From Vicinamibacteria bacterium (GTDB lineage: Bacteria; Acidobacteriota; Vicinamibacteria; Vicinamibacterales; UBA8438), in the NCBI GenBank assembly GCA_022820825.1, contig JAJEEU010000027.1:1-55109 (forward strand): 55,109 bases of DNA, written 5' to 3'. Below the pieces are notes generated by a model. The model made no database searches and was not told the DNA's origin. It saw only the letters and a list, made by a program, of their open reading frames with translations. Positions 16,451 through 24,644 of this stretch are shown in pieces; position 1 is the first letter of the stretch, and every line of letters starts with the position of its first letter. A program made the position numbers and the translations under genes.

Positions 16451-18919
16451 TCAGCGGCGGGCCGCCACCGGAGTATCCGGCGCCGCCGCGTCCGACGCCA
16501 TGCGCATCCGGAACGGCACGCTGCGCACGACGCCGAGCACGACTGACGAGAAGGCGTAGTCCTCGCGCGCAGCGTCGCGGAGGATGGCACGCACTGCCGG
16601 CGCGTCGTAGTGCTCCAGGCCGCGGCCCAGCGCATACGTCAGCAGCTTCTCGATTGCGGTGTGCACGAACCGCTCGGAATCGGCCGCCAGCAGGCTCCGC
16701 AGCCCGGACGGACCGTCGAACGCCGTGCCGTCCGGCATGACCCCCGAGGCGTCGATCGGGCCGTCGGACTCGCTGCGCGTGCGGGCTTCGCCCACGGCGT
16801 TGAACGGCTCCAGCGCCAGGCCCAACGGATCCATCTGCGCGTGGCAACTGGCGCATACCGGATTGGCCCGGTGCTGCACCATGCGCTCGCGCATCGACAG
16901 CACGCGCCCTTCCTCGTTCTTTTCCTGGAGGTCCGGGACGTCGGGCGGCGGCGCGGGCGGCGGCGTGCCGAGGATGTTCTCCAGGATCCACTTGCCGCGC
17001 AGCACCGGCGCCGTGCGCGTCGGATGGGAGGTGACGGTAAGGACGCTGCCGTGCGCGATCAGGCCGCGACGCGTCTGATCCATGAGCTGCACGCGCCGGA
17101 AATGGCTCCCGTGCACGCCCGGAACGCCGTAGTGGCGCGCCAGCCGCTCGTTGAGGAACGTGTAGTCGGCCGTGAGCAACTCGGCGACGTTGCGATCCTC
17201 CCGCATGATGGTCTCGAACAGCAGCTCCGTCTCGCGCCGCATGGCCTGCCGGATGTTGTCGTCGAAATCCGGATAGGACAGCGGGTGCGGCTGCGCGAAC
17301 CGCAGGTTCCGCAGGTGCAGCCACTGCCCCGCGAAGTTCTCGACCAGCGCCCGGGAGCGGCCGTCCGCCAGCATGCGGCGCACCTGGCGTTCGAGCTCGC
17401 CCGGCTCGAGCAGCGTGCCGTCCTCCGCGCGCGCGAGCAGCTCGTCGTCCGGAATGCTGCTCCAGAGGAAGAACGACAGGCGCGACGCCAGCTCCCTGGC
17501 GCCGAGCCGGTACGGCGCGCCCGGCGCCACGCCTTCCGGCTCCGGTTCCACGCGGAAGAGGAACTCGCGGCTCACAAGGAGTGCGCGCACCACCAGGCGA
17601 ATGCCGGCTTCGAAACCGCCGCCACGCCGCCGCTCCTCGTCGTAGAACCGCAGCAACTCGTCCACGTCGCCGTCGTCCACCGGCCGGCGCCAGGCGCGGC
17701 GGGCGAGCGACGCCGTGATCTCGCGGGCGCAGGACAGCTCCTCGGCCGGCCGCGCCGGATAGCAGACGAAGATGCGGCGGCGGCTCTCGGTGTCGCCGAG
17801 CCCCGTCACGGCGTGCGGGCCCTCGATGTCGATGCGGATGATGTAGGGCAGTCCGTCCTCGAAATAGTGGATGTACGCCTTCTGGAACGGCTGCCGCAGC
17901 GCCGGTCCCTGCAGCGGCACCCCGACCAGCGTCGGCGGCCGGTCCTCGATCTGGGCGGCGCTGGTCTTCAGGAATGTCGCGATCACCTCGCGCAGGCCGG
18001 CCTTCACCGGCACGCGCACCTCGAAGTCGGCCGTCCGGTAGCCGCCGTGGCGCTTGCTGTCGTAGTCCGGGCGCTCGCCGGTGCCGGCGCCGAGGCCGCC
18101 GATCGGAAACAGCCCGACCCGTCTGCCGTCGATGCTGAACTCCACCGTGTGGTGGTCGTTCAGCCCGCGGATGAGCTCGTGCACGTTGCGGCCGAGCTTG
18201 GCGGTGATGACGTATTCGCCGTCGACCGGAAAGTGGTGGCGCGCCCGCATGCCGCCGCGCGTGCCGAACGGCATTCCGTCCAGATGGTCGTTCTGTGTCA
18301 GATCGATGGGCGCGCGGTAGGTCGCAGGCACGGGCCGTACTGCAGTGTCGCCGACCGCCAGGGCGCTGAGCTTGCGCGCCGCCGACAGGTAGCGCTCGAT
18401 CAGCGTCGGGTCGACGCCGAGCACCGCCGCCACGTTGTCGAAGCCGTGGGTCGACGCGTTCGGCGGCACCAGCGCGGCCGCGTGGGCGCTGTCGATGCCC
18501 AGCAGGTCGCGCACGGCGTTCCCGTACTGCGCGCGGTTCAGGCGGTGGAACACAGGGCGCCCCGGATTGGGCGCGTCCGCGCTCGCCCTGTCGAGCTCCG
18601 TTTCCAACCAGGACGCAAAGCGAACGTAGGTGTCCTTGTCCGGCCGCGGCCGGCCGGCGGGCGGCATGAGCCCGCCGCGGAGCTTGCGCACGACCTTCTC
18701 CCAGACGTCCGCGTGGTCGCCCACCGCGCCCAGGTCGAGGCTGTCCAGCGCGAGCCCGGCGGTAAGCTGGCGGGCGTTGTGGCAGGCGACGCAGTAGCGG
18801 TCGACGACGGCCCGGTAGGCGGCAGCCCCGTCATTCTCCTGGGCCGCCAGCGCTGCCTGCGGCGCCGTGCAAAGCGCCGCGACCACCCCGCACGCGCCAA
18901 TTATTCGTCCTGTACCCAT
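16451..18919 (-). CDS. planctomycete-type cytochrome with DUF1587/1592/1588/1585 domains (copy 1)
   Basis: 822 residues with a signal peptide. Heme sites are RYCVACHN near residue 43 and PVCASCHAQMDPLGLALE near residue 695. Domain landmarks in order: DUF1587 (FHRLNRAQYGNAVRDLLG), a central carbohydrate-binding-like beta region, DUF1592 (LGARELASRLSFFLWSSIPD), DUF1588 (HGSVLTVTSHPTRTAPVLRG and ILGTPPPAPPPDVP) and DUF1585 at the C-terminus (LLTYALGRGLEHYDAPAVRAI). The family is proposed to be periplasmic diheme redox proteins linked to polymer degradation, but this is unproven. It is the first gene of the minus-strand cassette DUF1592 - DUF1552 - ankyrin. No strong Shine-Dalgarno is seen before the ATG at 18919. 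Confidence 0.9.
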   Translation of the reverse strand: MGTGRIIGACGVVAALCTAPQAALAAQENDGAAAYRAVVDRYCVACHNARQLTAGLALDSLDLGAVGDHADVWEKVVRKLRGGLMPPAGRPRPDKDTYVRFASWLETELDRASADAPNPGRPVFHRLNRAQYGNAVRDLLGIDSAHAAALVPPNASTHGFDNVAAVLGVDPTLIERYLSAARKLSALAVGDTAVRPVPATYRAPIDLTQNDHLDGMPFGTRGGMRARHHFPVDGEYVITAKLGRNVHELIRGLNDHHTVEFSIDGRRVGLFPIGGLGAGTGERPDYDSKRHGGYRTADFEVRVPVKAGLREVIATFLKTSAAQIEDRPPTLVGVPLQGPALRQPFQKAYIHYFEDGLPYIIRIDIEGPHAVTGLGDTESRRRIFVCYPARPAEELSCAREITASLARRAWRRPVDDGDVDELLRFYDEERRRGGGFEAGIRLVVRALLVSREFLFRVEPEPEGVAPGAPYRLGARELASRLSFFLWSSIPDDELLARAEDGTLLEPGELERQVRRMLADGRSRALVENFAGQWLHLRNLRFAQPHPLSYPDFDDNIRQAMRRETELLFETIMREDRNVAELLTADYTFLNERLARHYGVPGVHGSHFRRVQLMDQTRRGLIAHGSVLTVTSHPTRTAPVLRGKWILENILGTPPPAPPPDVPDLQEKNEEGRVLSMRERMVQHRANPVCASCHAQMDPLGLALEPFNAVGEARTRSESDGPIDASGVMPDGTAFDGPSGLRSLLAADSERFVHTAIEKLLTYALGRGLEHYDAPAVRAILRDAAREDYAFSSVVLGVVRSVPFRMRMASDAAAPDTPVAARR

Positions 18920-18944
18920 CCGGTGCTGTATCGTCGCACGCTAT

Positions 18945-19185
18945 GCAGCCTGTGGCAAAATCCCACGTCGCACCGAGAGCGGTGAGGCGCGTGGCTGGCA
19001 AGGCGTGAAGAGCGAGCATATTCGAAGATATGTGAGCGATGAACAGGCCGCGCACGGCGCGGCCCGGCGGCAGCGGCGCGGGGCGACGGGGTCCCCGCTA
19101 GCAGCCGCCGGGGGTTTGGGGCGCAGCCCCATCTAACGGATGCCGCATCGCCGCTCGAATGCAGTGGGATTTTGCCACAGGCTGC
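18945..19185. mobile_element. MITE-like element, 241 bp, with 22-bp perfect terminal inverted repeats
   Basis: The 22-bp ends are perfect inverted copies (18945-18966, GCAGCCTGTGGCAAAATCCC..., and 19164-19185). Between them lie a module CGTCGCACCGAGAGCGG (18966-18982) that recurs at 24604-24621 and 34184-34206, and the twin-hairpin module (19045-19130) that recurs at 4953-5171. No transposase is encoded. Open frames inside are Pro/Arg-rich and not protein-like. The outer flanks are TAT and TAG, so a TA target is possible but a target-site duplication is not clear. The element fills most of the gap 18920-19226; the right flank (19186-19226) carries the ribosome binding site of the next gene. 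Confidence 0.8.
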
Positions 19186-19226
19186 TAGTGCTCGACGCAA
19201 CCGGCCGGCAACCTGGAGGTACTGCG

Positions 19227-21332
19227 TTGGAACGAAACGACCGCAGCTTGTCGCAAGTCCCCGCCCTGATCGCGGCTGGAGGCATCGTCATCGGCCTGTC
19301 CCTGGCGGCGCCGTCAGCGCTGGCGCAGGGACAACCGTTGGCCGGCTCCGTGCTGGACGGCGTGTTCACGGCGGCGCAGGCCGACCGGGGCGAGACCACC
19401 TGGCGCGAGGCGTGCGCCAGTTGCCACGAGACCACCGAGTTCTCGGGCGCACGGTTCCGCCTGAGCTGGGTCGGCCGCAGCGCCGGCGACCTGTTCGACA
19501 CGATCTCCACGCTCATGCCGGAAGGCAATCCGGGCAGCCTGAGTCCCGACGAGTACGCGTCCGTCGTCGCCTATCTCTTCCGCCTGAACGGTTATGCGGC
19601 CGGCGAGATGGAGCTGCCCGCCGACCTGGACGCACTGCGCGACGTCGACATCGACGACCTGGACGGGAGCGTCGCCATCGAGCGCGCGGACGCGCCGCGC
19701 CGCCCCTGGGAGCCGATCACCGCGGAGCGGCTGCTGAATCCCCGGGACGGCGACTGGATGACCCACCGCCGCACGTACGACGTGCACGGCTTCAGCCCGC
19801 TGGATCAGATCGACCGCACGAACGTCGGCGAGCTGCGCATGGTCTGGGCCTATTCGATGCGCGACAACAGCCGCTGGGTGCCGACGCCGATCGTCGCCAA
19901 CGGGCTGATGTTCGTCGCCGAGGGCAGTGGCCGCGTCACCGCTTTCGACGCTGTGTCGGGGGACGTCGTGTGGATGCACCAGCGGAGCTACCCCGAGGAC
20001 ATCCGGAAATCGCAGGCGTTCGGCCGCCACCGGGGCGTGTCGGTGTACGGCGACACCATCTACTGGGGCACGGCCGACGCCGCGCTGGTCGCGCTGGACG
20101 CCGTGACGGGCGAGCAGCGCTGGGAGGTGAGCACGGGCGACTACGAGCTCGGCCTGGGCCACAGTCATCCCGCGCTGATCGCCGACGGCAAGGTGATCCT
20201 CGGCTTCGCCGGCGGCGACCGCAGCGCGCGCGGCGCGATCGTCGCGCATGACGCCGAGACCGGCGAGCGGCTCTGGATCACGTACACCGTGCCCGCGCCG
20301 GGCGAGCCGGGTTACGAGACGTGGGGCGACAACGATATCCCGCCGCTGGGCGGACTCACCTGGAACACCATCAGCTACGACCCCGAGCTGAACTTCATGT
20401 TCATCGGCACCGGCCAGCCGACCCCCTGGGCGGCCACGCTGCGCGGGCCGGGCGACGCGCTCTACACGAACTCCGTGCTGGCGCTCGACATCGACACGGG
20501 CGAGCTGCAGTGGCATTTCCAGGTGGTGCCGGCCGACAACTGGGACCTCGACTCGCCGTACGAGAGCATGCTGGTCGACCGGGTCATCGGCGGCGTGCCT
20601 GTCAAGGCGCTCATCCACACCAGCAAGATCGGCTGGGGCGTGGTGCTCGAACGCGAGACCGGCCGCTTTCTGGACGCGTTCCGCACCGGCTACGACAACC
20701 TGATCGAGGGCTGGACCGATTCGGGGAGCCCCATCTTCAACCAGGCCCTGATTCCGACGCTCGACGACGTCGACTCCGACCGGGTCTTCGAGGTGTGCCC
20801 GCACTATCACGGCGCGCGCAACCTGAACTCGCCCAGCTACAGCGCCGCGACCGGCCTGTACTACGTCGGCATCAACAACAGTTGCATGGACGTCACCTTC
20901 GTGTCGCAGGAATACACGCCGGGGCGGCTCTACAGCGGCGTCGCCGCCAGCGTGAAGGGGGTGCCGGGCTACGACTACGTCGGCGAGTTCGTGGCGTTCG
21001 ACCCCATCACCGGCCGGCGGGCGTGGGAGCACCGCTCGCCGAACGGCGCGGCCATGACCGCGGCGGCGCTCGCGACCGGCGGCGGCATCGTGTTCGGCGG
21101 CGACGCCGACCGCCGCTTCTTCGCGCTCGACGCCGACAGCGGCGAGTTGTTGTGGCAGCGGCGCCTGAACGGCGACATCTCGGGAGCGCCGGTCACCTTC
21201 GAGGTGGACGGCCGGCAGTACATCGCCGTTGGCGCGGGCGGCCGCATCGGGCAGACCACGTCGTATGCGCGCCTGACGAACACCACCATCGCGCCCGGCA
21301 GCGGCGTGATGTGGGTGTTCGCGCTGCCTTGA
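19227..21332 (+). CDS. cytochrome c - PQQ-dependent dehydrogenase fusion, secreted
   Basis: 701 residues. A signal peptide ends near PSALAQ. A cytochrome c domain follows with EACASCHETTEF (heme Cys63, Cys66, His67), then the propeller starting WMTHRRTYDVHGFSPLDQID. Blade motifs include LDAVTGEQRWEVSTGDYEL, LDIDTGELQWHFQVVPADNWDLD and FDPITGRRAWEHRSPNGAAM. The order heme-then-propeller is the reverse of classical quinohemoprotein alcohol dehydrogenases, which carry the heme C-terminally. The vicinal Cys pair of methanol dehydrogenases is not seen. The start is TTG at 19227 with GGAGG at 19215-19219; the longer frame from 19140 begins inside the mobile element and is rejected. The substrate is probably an alcohol. 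Confidence 0.88.
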   Translation: MERNDRSLSQVPALIAAGGIVIGLSLAAPSALAQGQPLAGSVLDGVFTAAQADRGETTWREACASCHETTEFSGARFRLSWVGRSAGDLFDTISTLMPEGNPGSLSPDEYASVVAYLFRLNGYAAGEMELPADLDALRDVDIDDLDGSVAIERADAPRRPWEPITAERLLNPRDGDWMTHRRTYDVHGFSPLDQIDRTNVGELRMVWAYSMRDNSRWVPTPIVANGLMFVAEGSGRVTAFDAVSGDVVWMHQRSYPEDIRKSQAFGRHRGVSVYGDTIYWGTADAALVALDAVTGEQRWEVSTGDYELGLGHSHPALIADGKVILGFAGGDRSARGAIVAHDAETGERLWITYTVPAPGEPGYETWGDNDIPPLGGLTWNTISYDPELNFMFIGTGQPTPWAATLRGPGDALYTNSVLALDIDTGELQWHFQVVPADNWDLDSPYESMLVDRVIGGVPVKALIHTSKIGWGVVLERETGRFLDAFRTGYDNLIEGWTDSGSPIFNQALIPTLDDVDSDRVFEVCPHYHGARNLNSPSYSAATGLYYVGINNSCMDVTFVSQEYTPGRLYSGVAASVKGVPGYDYVGEFVAFDPITGRRAWEHRSPNGAAMTAAALATGGGIVFGGDADRRFFALDADSGELLWQRRLNGDISGAPVTFEVDGRQYIAVGAGGRIGQTTSYARLTNTTIAPGSGVMWVFALP

Positions 21333-21373
21333 CACCCAACAAGCGCGAGTCTCAACCTGAAGTACCGGCGCCG

Positions 21374-22441
21374 TCAGGGTTTGCGCGCATGAACGAGATA
21401 ACAGGGCGTGAAGATGCCCGCTTTGCCGGCCTCCACGAGGGCGTCGGCAGCCCCATTCAGGATGAGGGCCGCTTCGCCGGCGCCGGCCGGGGCGACGTGG
21501 AGCCGCTCGAGCAGGGCGGTTACCCTGGCAGTAAACCACCGGCCGGCGGGAATGCGCGCGAGCGACGCAAGCGAAAAATCGCGCCCTTGAAGCGACCGGT
21601 ACCAAGGAGAGTCCGGATCGCTCTCCAGGGCCTGGTCCCGACTTGAGAGAACTTCAAAACCCGCCTTGCCGACGGCGGCGACGAACTGAGAGATCGTGGG
21701 AAGATTGGGCGTCGCGTTCCCGAATTCGACGCGGCGGCGGATGTCGCGATGGACGGGGTCATTCCCGTCGAAGAGATCGGTGAGGCACCACTCGGTCAGA
21801 GCGACCTGGCCTCCCTGCCTGAGCAGGCGCCAGAGCTCGTCGAGACAGCGATCCCTGTCGGGCGCGTGGCAGATGGCTTCAAACGAGTAGGCAGCGTCGA
21901 AACAGTCGTTGGCGAGAGGTACGTCCAGGTAGTTGGCCAGCAGGAAATCGCAGGTTCCCTCGAGCCCCGCCCTGCGCGCCGCCCTCCGGCATCTCGCGAT
22001 CTGGTATGCGTTGTAGTTCAGCCCCGTGATGCTGGCGCCGGTGGCCTGCGCGATGTTGATCGCGGGACCTCCGACTCCGCATCCGATGTCGGCGACCTTC
22101 GTGCCCGGCCCGAGATCCAGGATCCCGGCTACGCCGGCCTCCTGGCGGCGTTGCGCGGCGTGGAGGCCTTCTCCGGATCGTCGTGGCGCGAAGTGGAAGG
22201 ACTGCCCCCAACCGTACTCGTAGAACCTGGTGACGACATCGTAGAATCGACTCACGATCCGGGGTTGATCGCGCAGGACGCGATCACCGTCTCGAGTCCC
22301 AACGCCGAGTTCCCTGAGTGCGAGAAAGTCGTCGAGCGCCTCCCTCAGGCTGCCGCCGCTGTTCGCCTCGACGAAACGGCGACTGCGAGTCTCTTCGGGC
22401 CGGTGATTCTCACGCAAAGCAGGTTCGGTCGCGGGGGTCAT
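21374..22441 (-). CDS. sterol 24-C-methyltransferase (Erg6/SMT family)
   Basis: 355 residues, collinear with eukaryotic SMTs over nearly the full length. Landmarks: YDVVTRFYEYGWGQSFHFA (67-85, SMT region I), the SAM site DIGCGVGGPA (118-127), GLNYNAYQI (140-148, GLNNNDYQI in yeast), FEAICHAPD (187-195, EATCHAP in yeast), TEWCLTDLFDGNDPVHRDI (216-234), SPWY (278-281), and the SMT C-terminal domain ending LVEAGKAGIFTPCYLVHARKP over 335-355. The SMT C-terminal domain is absent from generic methyltransferases. The family adds a methyl group to C-24 of the sterol side chain using SAM. GAGGA lies 5 nt before the ATG. It follows the Abhydrolase_10 gene by 66 nt. No sterol cyclase or squalene epoxidase is in the window, so the substrate could be made elsewhere or acquired. 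Confidence 0.9.
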   Translation of the reverse strand: MTPATEPALRENHRPEETRSRRFVEANSGGSLREALDDFLALRELGVGTRDGDRVLRDQPRIVSRFYDVVTRFYEYGWGQSFHFAPRRSGEGLHAAQRRQEAGVAGILDLGPGTKVADIGCGVGGPAINIAQATGASITGLNYNAYQIARCRRAARRAGLEGTCDFLLANYLDVPLANDCFDAAYSFEAICHAPDRDRCLDELWRLLRQGGQVALTEWCLTDLFDGNDPVHRDIRRRVEFGNATPNLPTISQFVAAVGKAGFEVLSSRDQALESDPDSPWYRSLQGRDFSLASLARIPAGRWFTARVTALLERLHVAPAGAGEAALILNGAADALVEAGKAGIFTPCYLVHARKP

Positions 22442-22507
22442 CGCATTCCTCGTTGGTCCACACGGCGATCGACACGCTGTCGCAACTCGATTGAAGCGCC
22501 GGGCGCG

Positions 22508-24532
22508 CTACTCCTCGTCCACGTCGGGCGGGGCGTGGGCAGCGGCCCAGGCTGCGGCCGCTGACGCCTTGAGCGCTTCCCCGTCGGCGGGCAGCAGGTA
22601 GCGCCCGGCGACCAGCGCGTCCGCCGCCTCGCCGTAGCGCTCCACGTACTCCCCCTGGCCGCCCGGATAGCGCTCCTCCAGCGAGAGGCGCGAATCGCCG
22701 AGCTCCATCCGCTCCGCCTCCGTGCGCGGGAACGCGATCGTGGACCCGTTGACGCCGCAGAGGTCGCCCTCGGCGAAGCCCTCGGCCCGCACGGCCTTGC
22801 CCATCGTGGAGAGCGGCGCCGCCACCTCCGGAGTGATCACGCCGGCCACCAGGTTGCCGTCCCGGTCGAGGCTCGGCACGAACAGCGGGTACTGCTCCTC
22901 GCTCTCCTCGGGCGGCCAGACCGAGAAGTCGCGCACGCCGAGCTCGCTGATCCGATCGTTGTACGGACGGTCCGGGATGGTCGGGTACTGCCCGCCCTGG
23001 CGGGCCACCGTGACCGCCGTGCCGTCGGCCACCGACGGCGCGCGCGTTGCCGGCGGCTCGACGCCGTCCCGCACCCAGTTGACCATCGCGTCGAACGAGG
23101 CCCGGTAGTACGGCCACGGCGACACCGGGTTGGCCGGGTCGCGGCAGCCGGCGTTGCCCTGCAGATGCGCGGTGCCGAGCAGCCAGTAGCGCACGTTCGG
23201 CGGCAGCTCCACCGGCTGGCCGGTCGTGTCGGTCATGATGAGCGAGGCATGGGCGCCGTAGTACTCGGAATCGGCGTCCACCTGGATGATGTTGGGGCAG
23301 GTGCCGCTGGCCGCGCACGCCGCCAGCAGCCCGTCCGTCCTGCCCGTGAGCGGATCGGTCGTGGTCGCGAACGTGAACGGGAATTCGTCCATCGGGTAGT
23401 TGTGATCTTCGTGCTGGCGGGTGTAGCGGCCCGGCTGCGCGAAGCGGGCGTTGACGTACGTGCGGCGGGCGCCGGCCACGTAGGGCGTCATCCCGTCGAA
23501 GACGCGCCGGCCCTCGACGTCCTCGTTGAAGCCCTGGTAGACGAAGTCCCGGATCATGCGGCCGCTCTGCGAGGAGCCCACGGCGACAACGTGGTCCAGG
23601 ACCGCCATGCCGTCCACGAAGAGCGGGTTCGGAGCGCCCGCATCGTCCGCGGGACTGTGCCGCGCGAACGAGACGAACTCCCGCATGGCGCTGAAGCCGA
23701 GGCCCAGGACGATCGGATCCTGCACCTGGTACACGAACTCGTAGATGGTCCCCGCATCCGTGTCGTCAGGCGGCGTGATTGCTACCGTCATGTCGTCGAC
23801 GAAGTACCACTGCTCGTCCCCCACCGGCTGCCGGGGGTCGTCCTGGAGCTGGCGGTGCGTCAGCGTCGCCTCGGATTTCTCGAGCGTCACAGCCGGATAC
23901 GTCAGCCGGCCGAATGCGGCGCTGGAGGGGTCCTGCCATTCTTCCATGGACATCCCCGTAATCGTCCGGCCGTTTTCCGTCGCGCCGGGCAGGGTGGCCA
24001 GCACGGGGCGCGGACTGCCGCTGCCCGGCGCACCGGGCAGCCAGCCGCTGGAGACGTACGTGTAGCCCTCGTTCATGAGGAATCCGTTGCCGGCGTTCTC
24101 CTCCGCGTAGCCCCGCCCCGCCTCGTGGAAGTAGCCGAAGACGATGTTGCGGCCGCGGTTGTTGACCTCGTAGACCATCACCCCGTTCGCCCGGCTCATG
24201 TCGACCGGCTTGAGGATGTCGAACTCGAACGTGTACTCCACGAGCCCGTCGGCGTTGCGCGGGGCGTTCTCGAGGTCGACGATGCCGGCGTTCAGGGGCG
24301 CCTGCGGATCCGCGACGGCCGTGGCGGTCCCCATCAGAATCTCGTAGGCGCCGACCGTGCCGAACGACCGGTTGCCGAACGCCGGCTCGCGGCTGGTGAT
24401 GTCGAGCCGGGTGACGCGCGAATGCGCCGGCGGTGGGGCCGCGGACTCCTCCGCTGCCGGCTCGGGGGCGCCCTGGCACCCGCTCAGCCCGATACCCAGA
24501 ACGACCGTCAGGATCCAGCATGGGAACCGCAT
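22508..24532 (-). CDS. alpha/beta-hydrolase-domain lipoprotein (Abhydrolase_10 type)
   Basis: 674 residues. The signal ends in a lipobox LSGC (Cys19), followed by an acidic Pro/Ala linker typical of outer-membrane lipoproteins. The body matches the large alpha/beta hydrolase domain family PF20091: RLDITSREPAFGNRSFGTVGAYE, VMVYEVNNRGR, YTYVSSGWLPG, the nucleophile region VAVGSSQSGRMIRDF (GSSQSG at 319-324) and GTAHLQGNAGC. The natural substrate is unknown; esters or amides are likely. A strong GGAGGTGA lies 3 nt before the ATG. It sits between marR and the sterol methyltransferase on the same strand and may share their transcript. Confidence 0.85.
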   Translation of the reverse strand: MRFPCWILTVVLGIGLSGCQGAPEPAAEESAAPPPAHSRVTRLDITSREPAFGNRSFGTVGAYEILMGTATAVADPQAPLNAGIVDLENAPRNADGLVEYTFEFDILKPVDMSRANGVMVYEVNNRGRNIVFGYFHEAGRGYAEENAGNGFLMNEGYTYVSSGWLPGAPGSGSPRPVLATLPGATENGRTITGMSMEEWQDPSSAAFGRLTYPAVTLEKSEATLTHRQLQDDPRQPVGDEQWYFVDDMTVAITPPDDTDAGTIYEFVYQVQDPIVLGLGFSAMREFVSFARHSPADDAGAPNPLFVDGMAVLDHVVAVGSSQSGRMIRDFVYQGFNEDVEGRRVFDGMTPYVAGARRTYVNARFAQPGRYTRQHEDHNYPMDEFPFTFATTTDPLTGRTDGLLAACAASGTCPNIIQVDADSEYYGAHASLIMTDTTGQPVELPPNVRYWLLGTAHLQGNAGCRDPANPVSPWPYYRASFDAMVNWVRDGVEPPATRAPSVADGTAVTVARQGGQYPTIPDRPYNDRISELGVRDFSVWPPEESEEQYPLFVPSLDRDGNLVAGVITPEVAAPLSTMGKAVRAEGFAEGDLCGVNGSTIAFPRTEAERMELGDSRLSLEERYPGGQGEYVERYGEAADALVAGRYLLPADGEALKASAAAAWAAAHAPPDVDEE

Positions 24533-24603
24533 CGCTCACCTCCGGACGGCAATCATATCAACGCGCGGGGCAGGGACCGGCGCGCGGCGGCGCGACGGCC
24601 CGG

Positions 24604-24644
24604 CCGGTCTCGGTGCGACGCGGAGTTTCACCGCGGACTGCTAG
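24604..24644 (-). repeat. partial copy of the MITE-like element end at the marR stop
   Basis: On the minus strand it reads TAGCAGTCCGCGGTGAAACT followed by CCGCGTCGCACCGAGACCGG. This matches the terminal repeat plus first internal module of the element at 18945-19185. The first three bases are the stop codon of the marR frame. Confidence 0.7.

Noticed and set aside
18945..19185. Insertion sequence with transposase
   Set aside because: Only 241 bp between the ends and no transposase-like frame; treated as a non-autonomous element.
19140..19226. Longer start (ATG at 19140) for the cytochrome-PQQ dehydrogenase
   Set aside because: The extra residues are encoded by the mobile element and would bury the signal peptide; TTG at 19227 has a GGAGG at the right distance.
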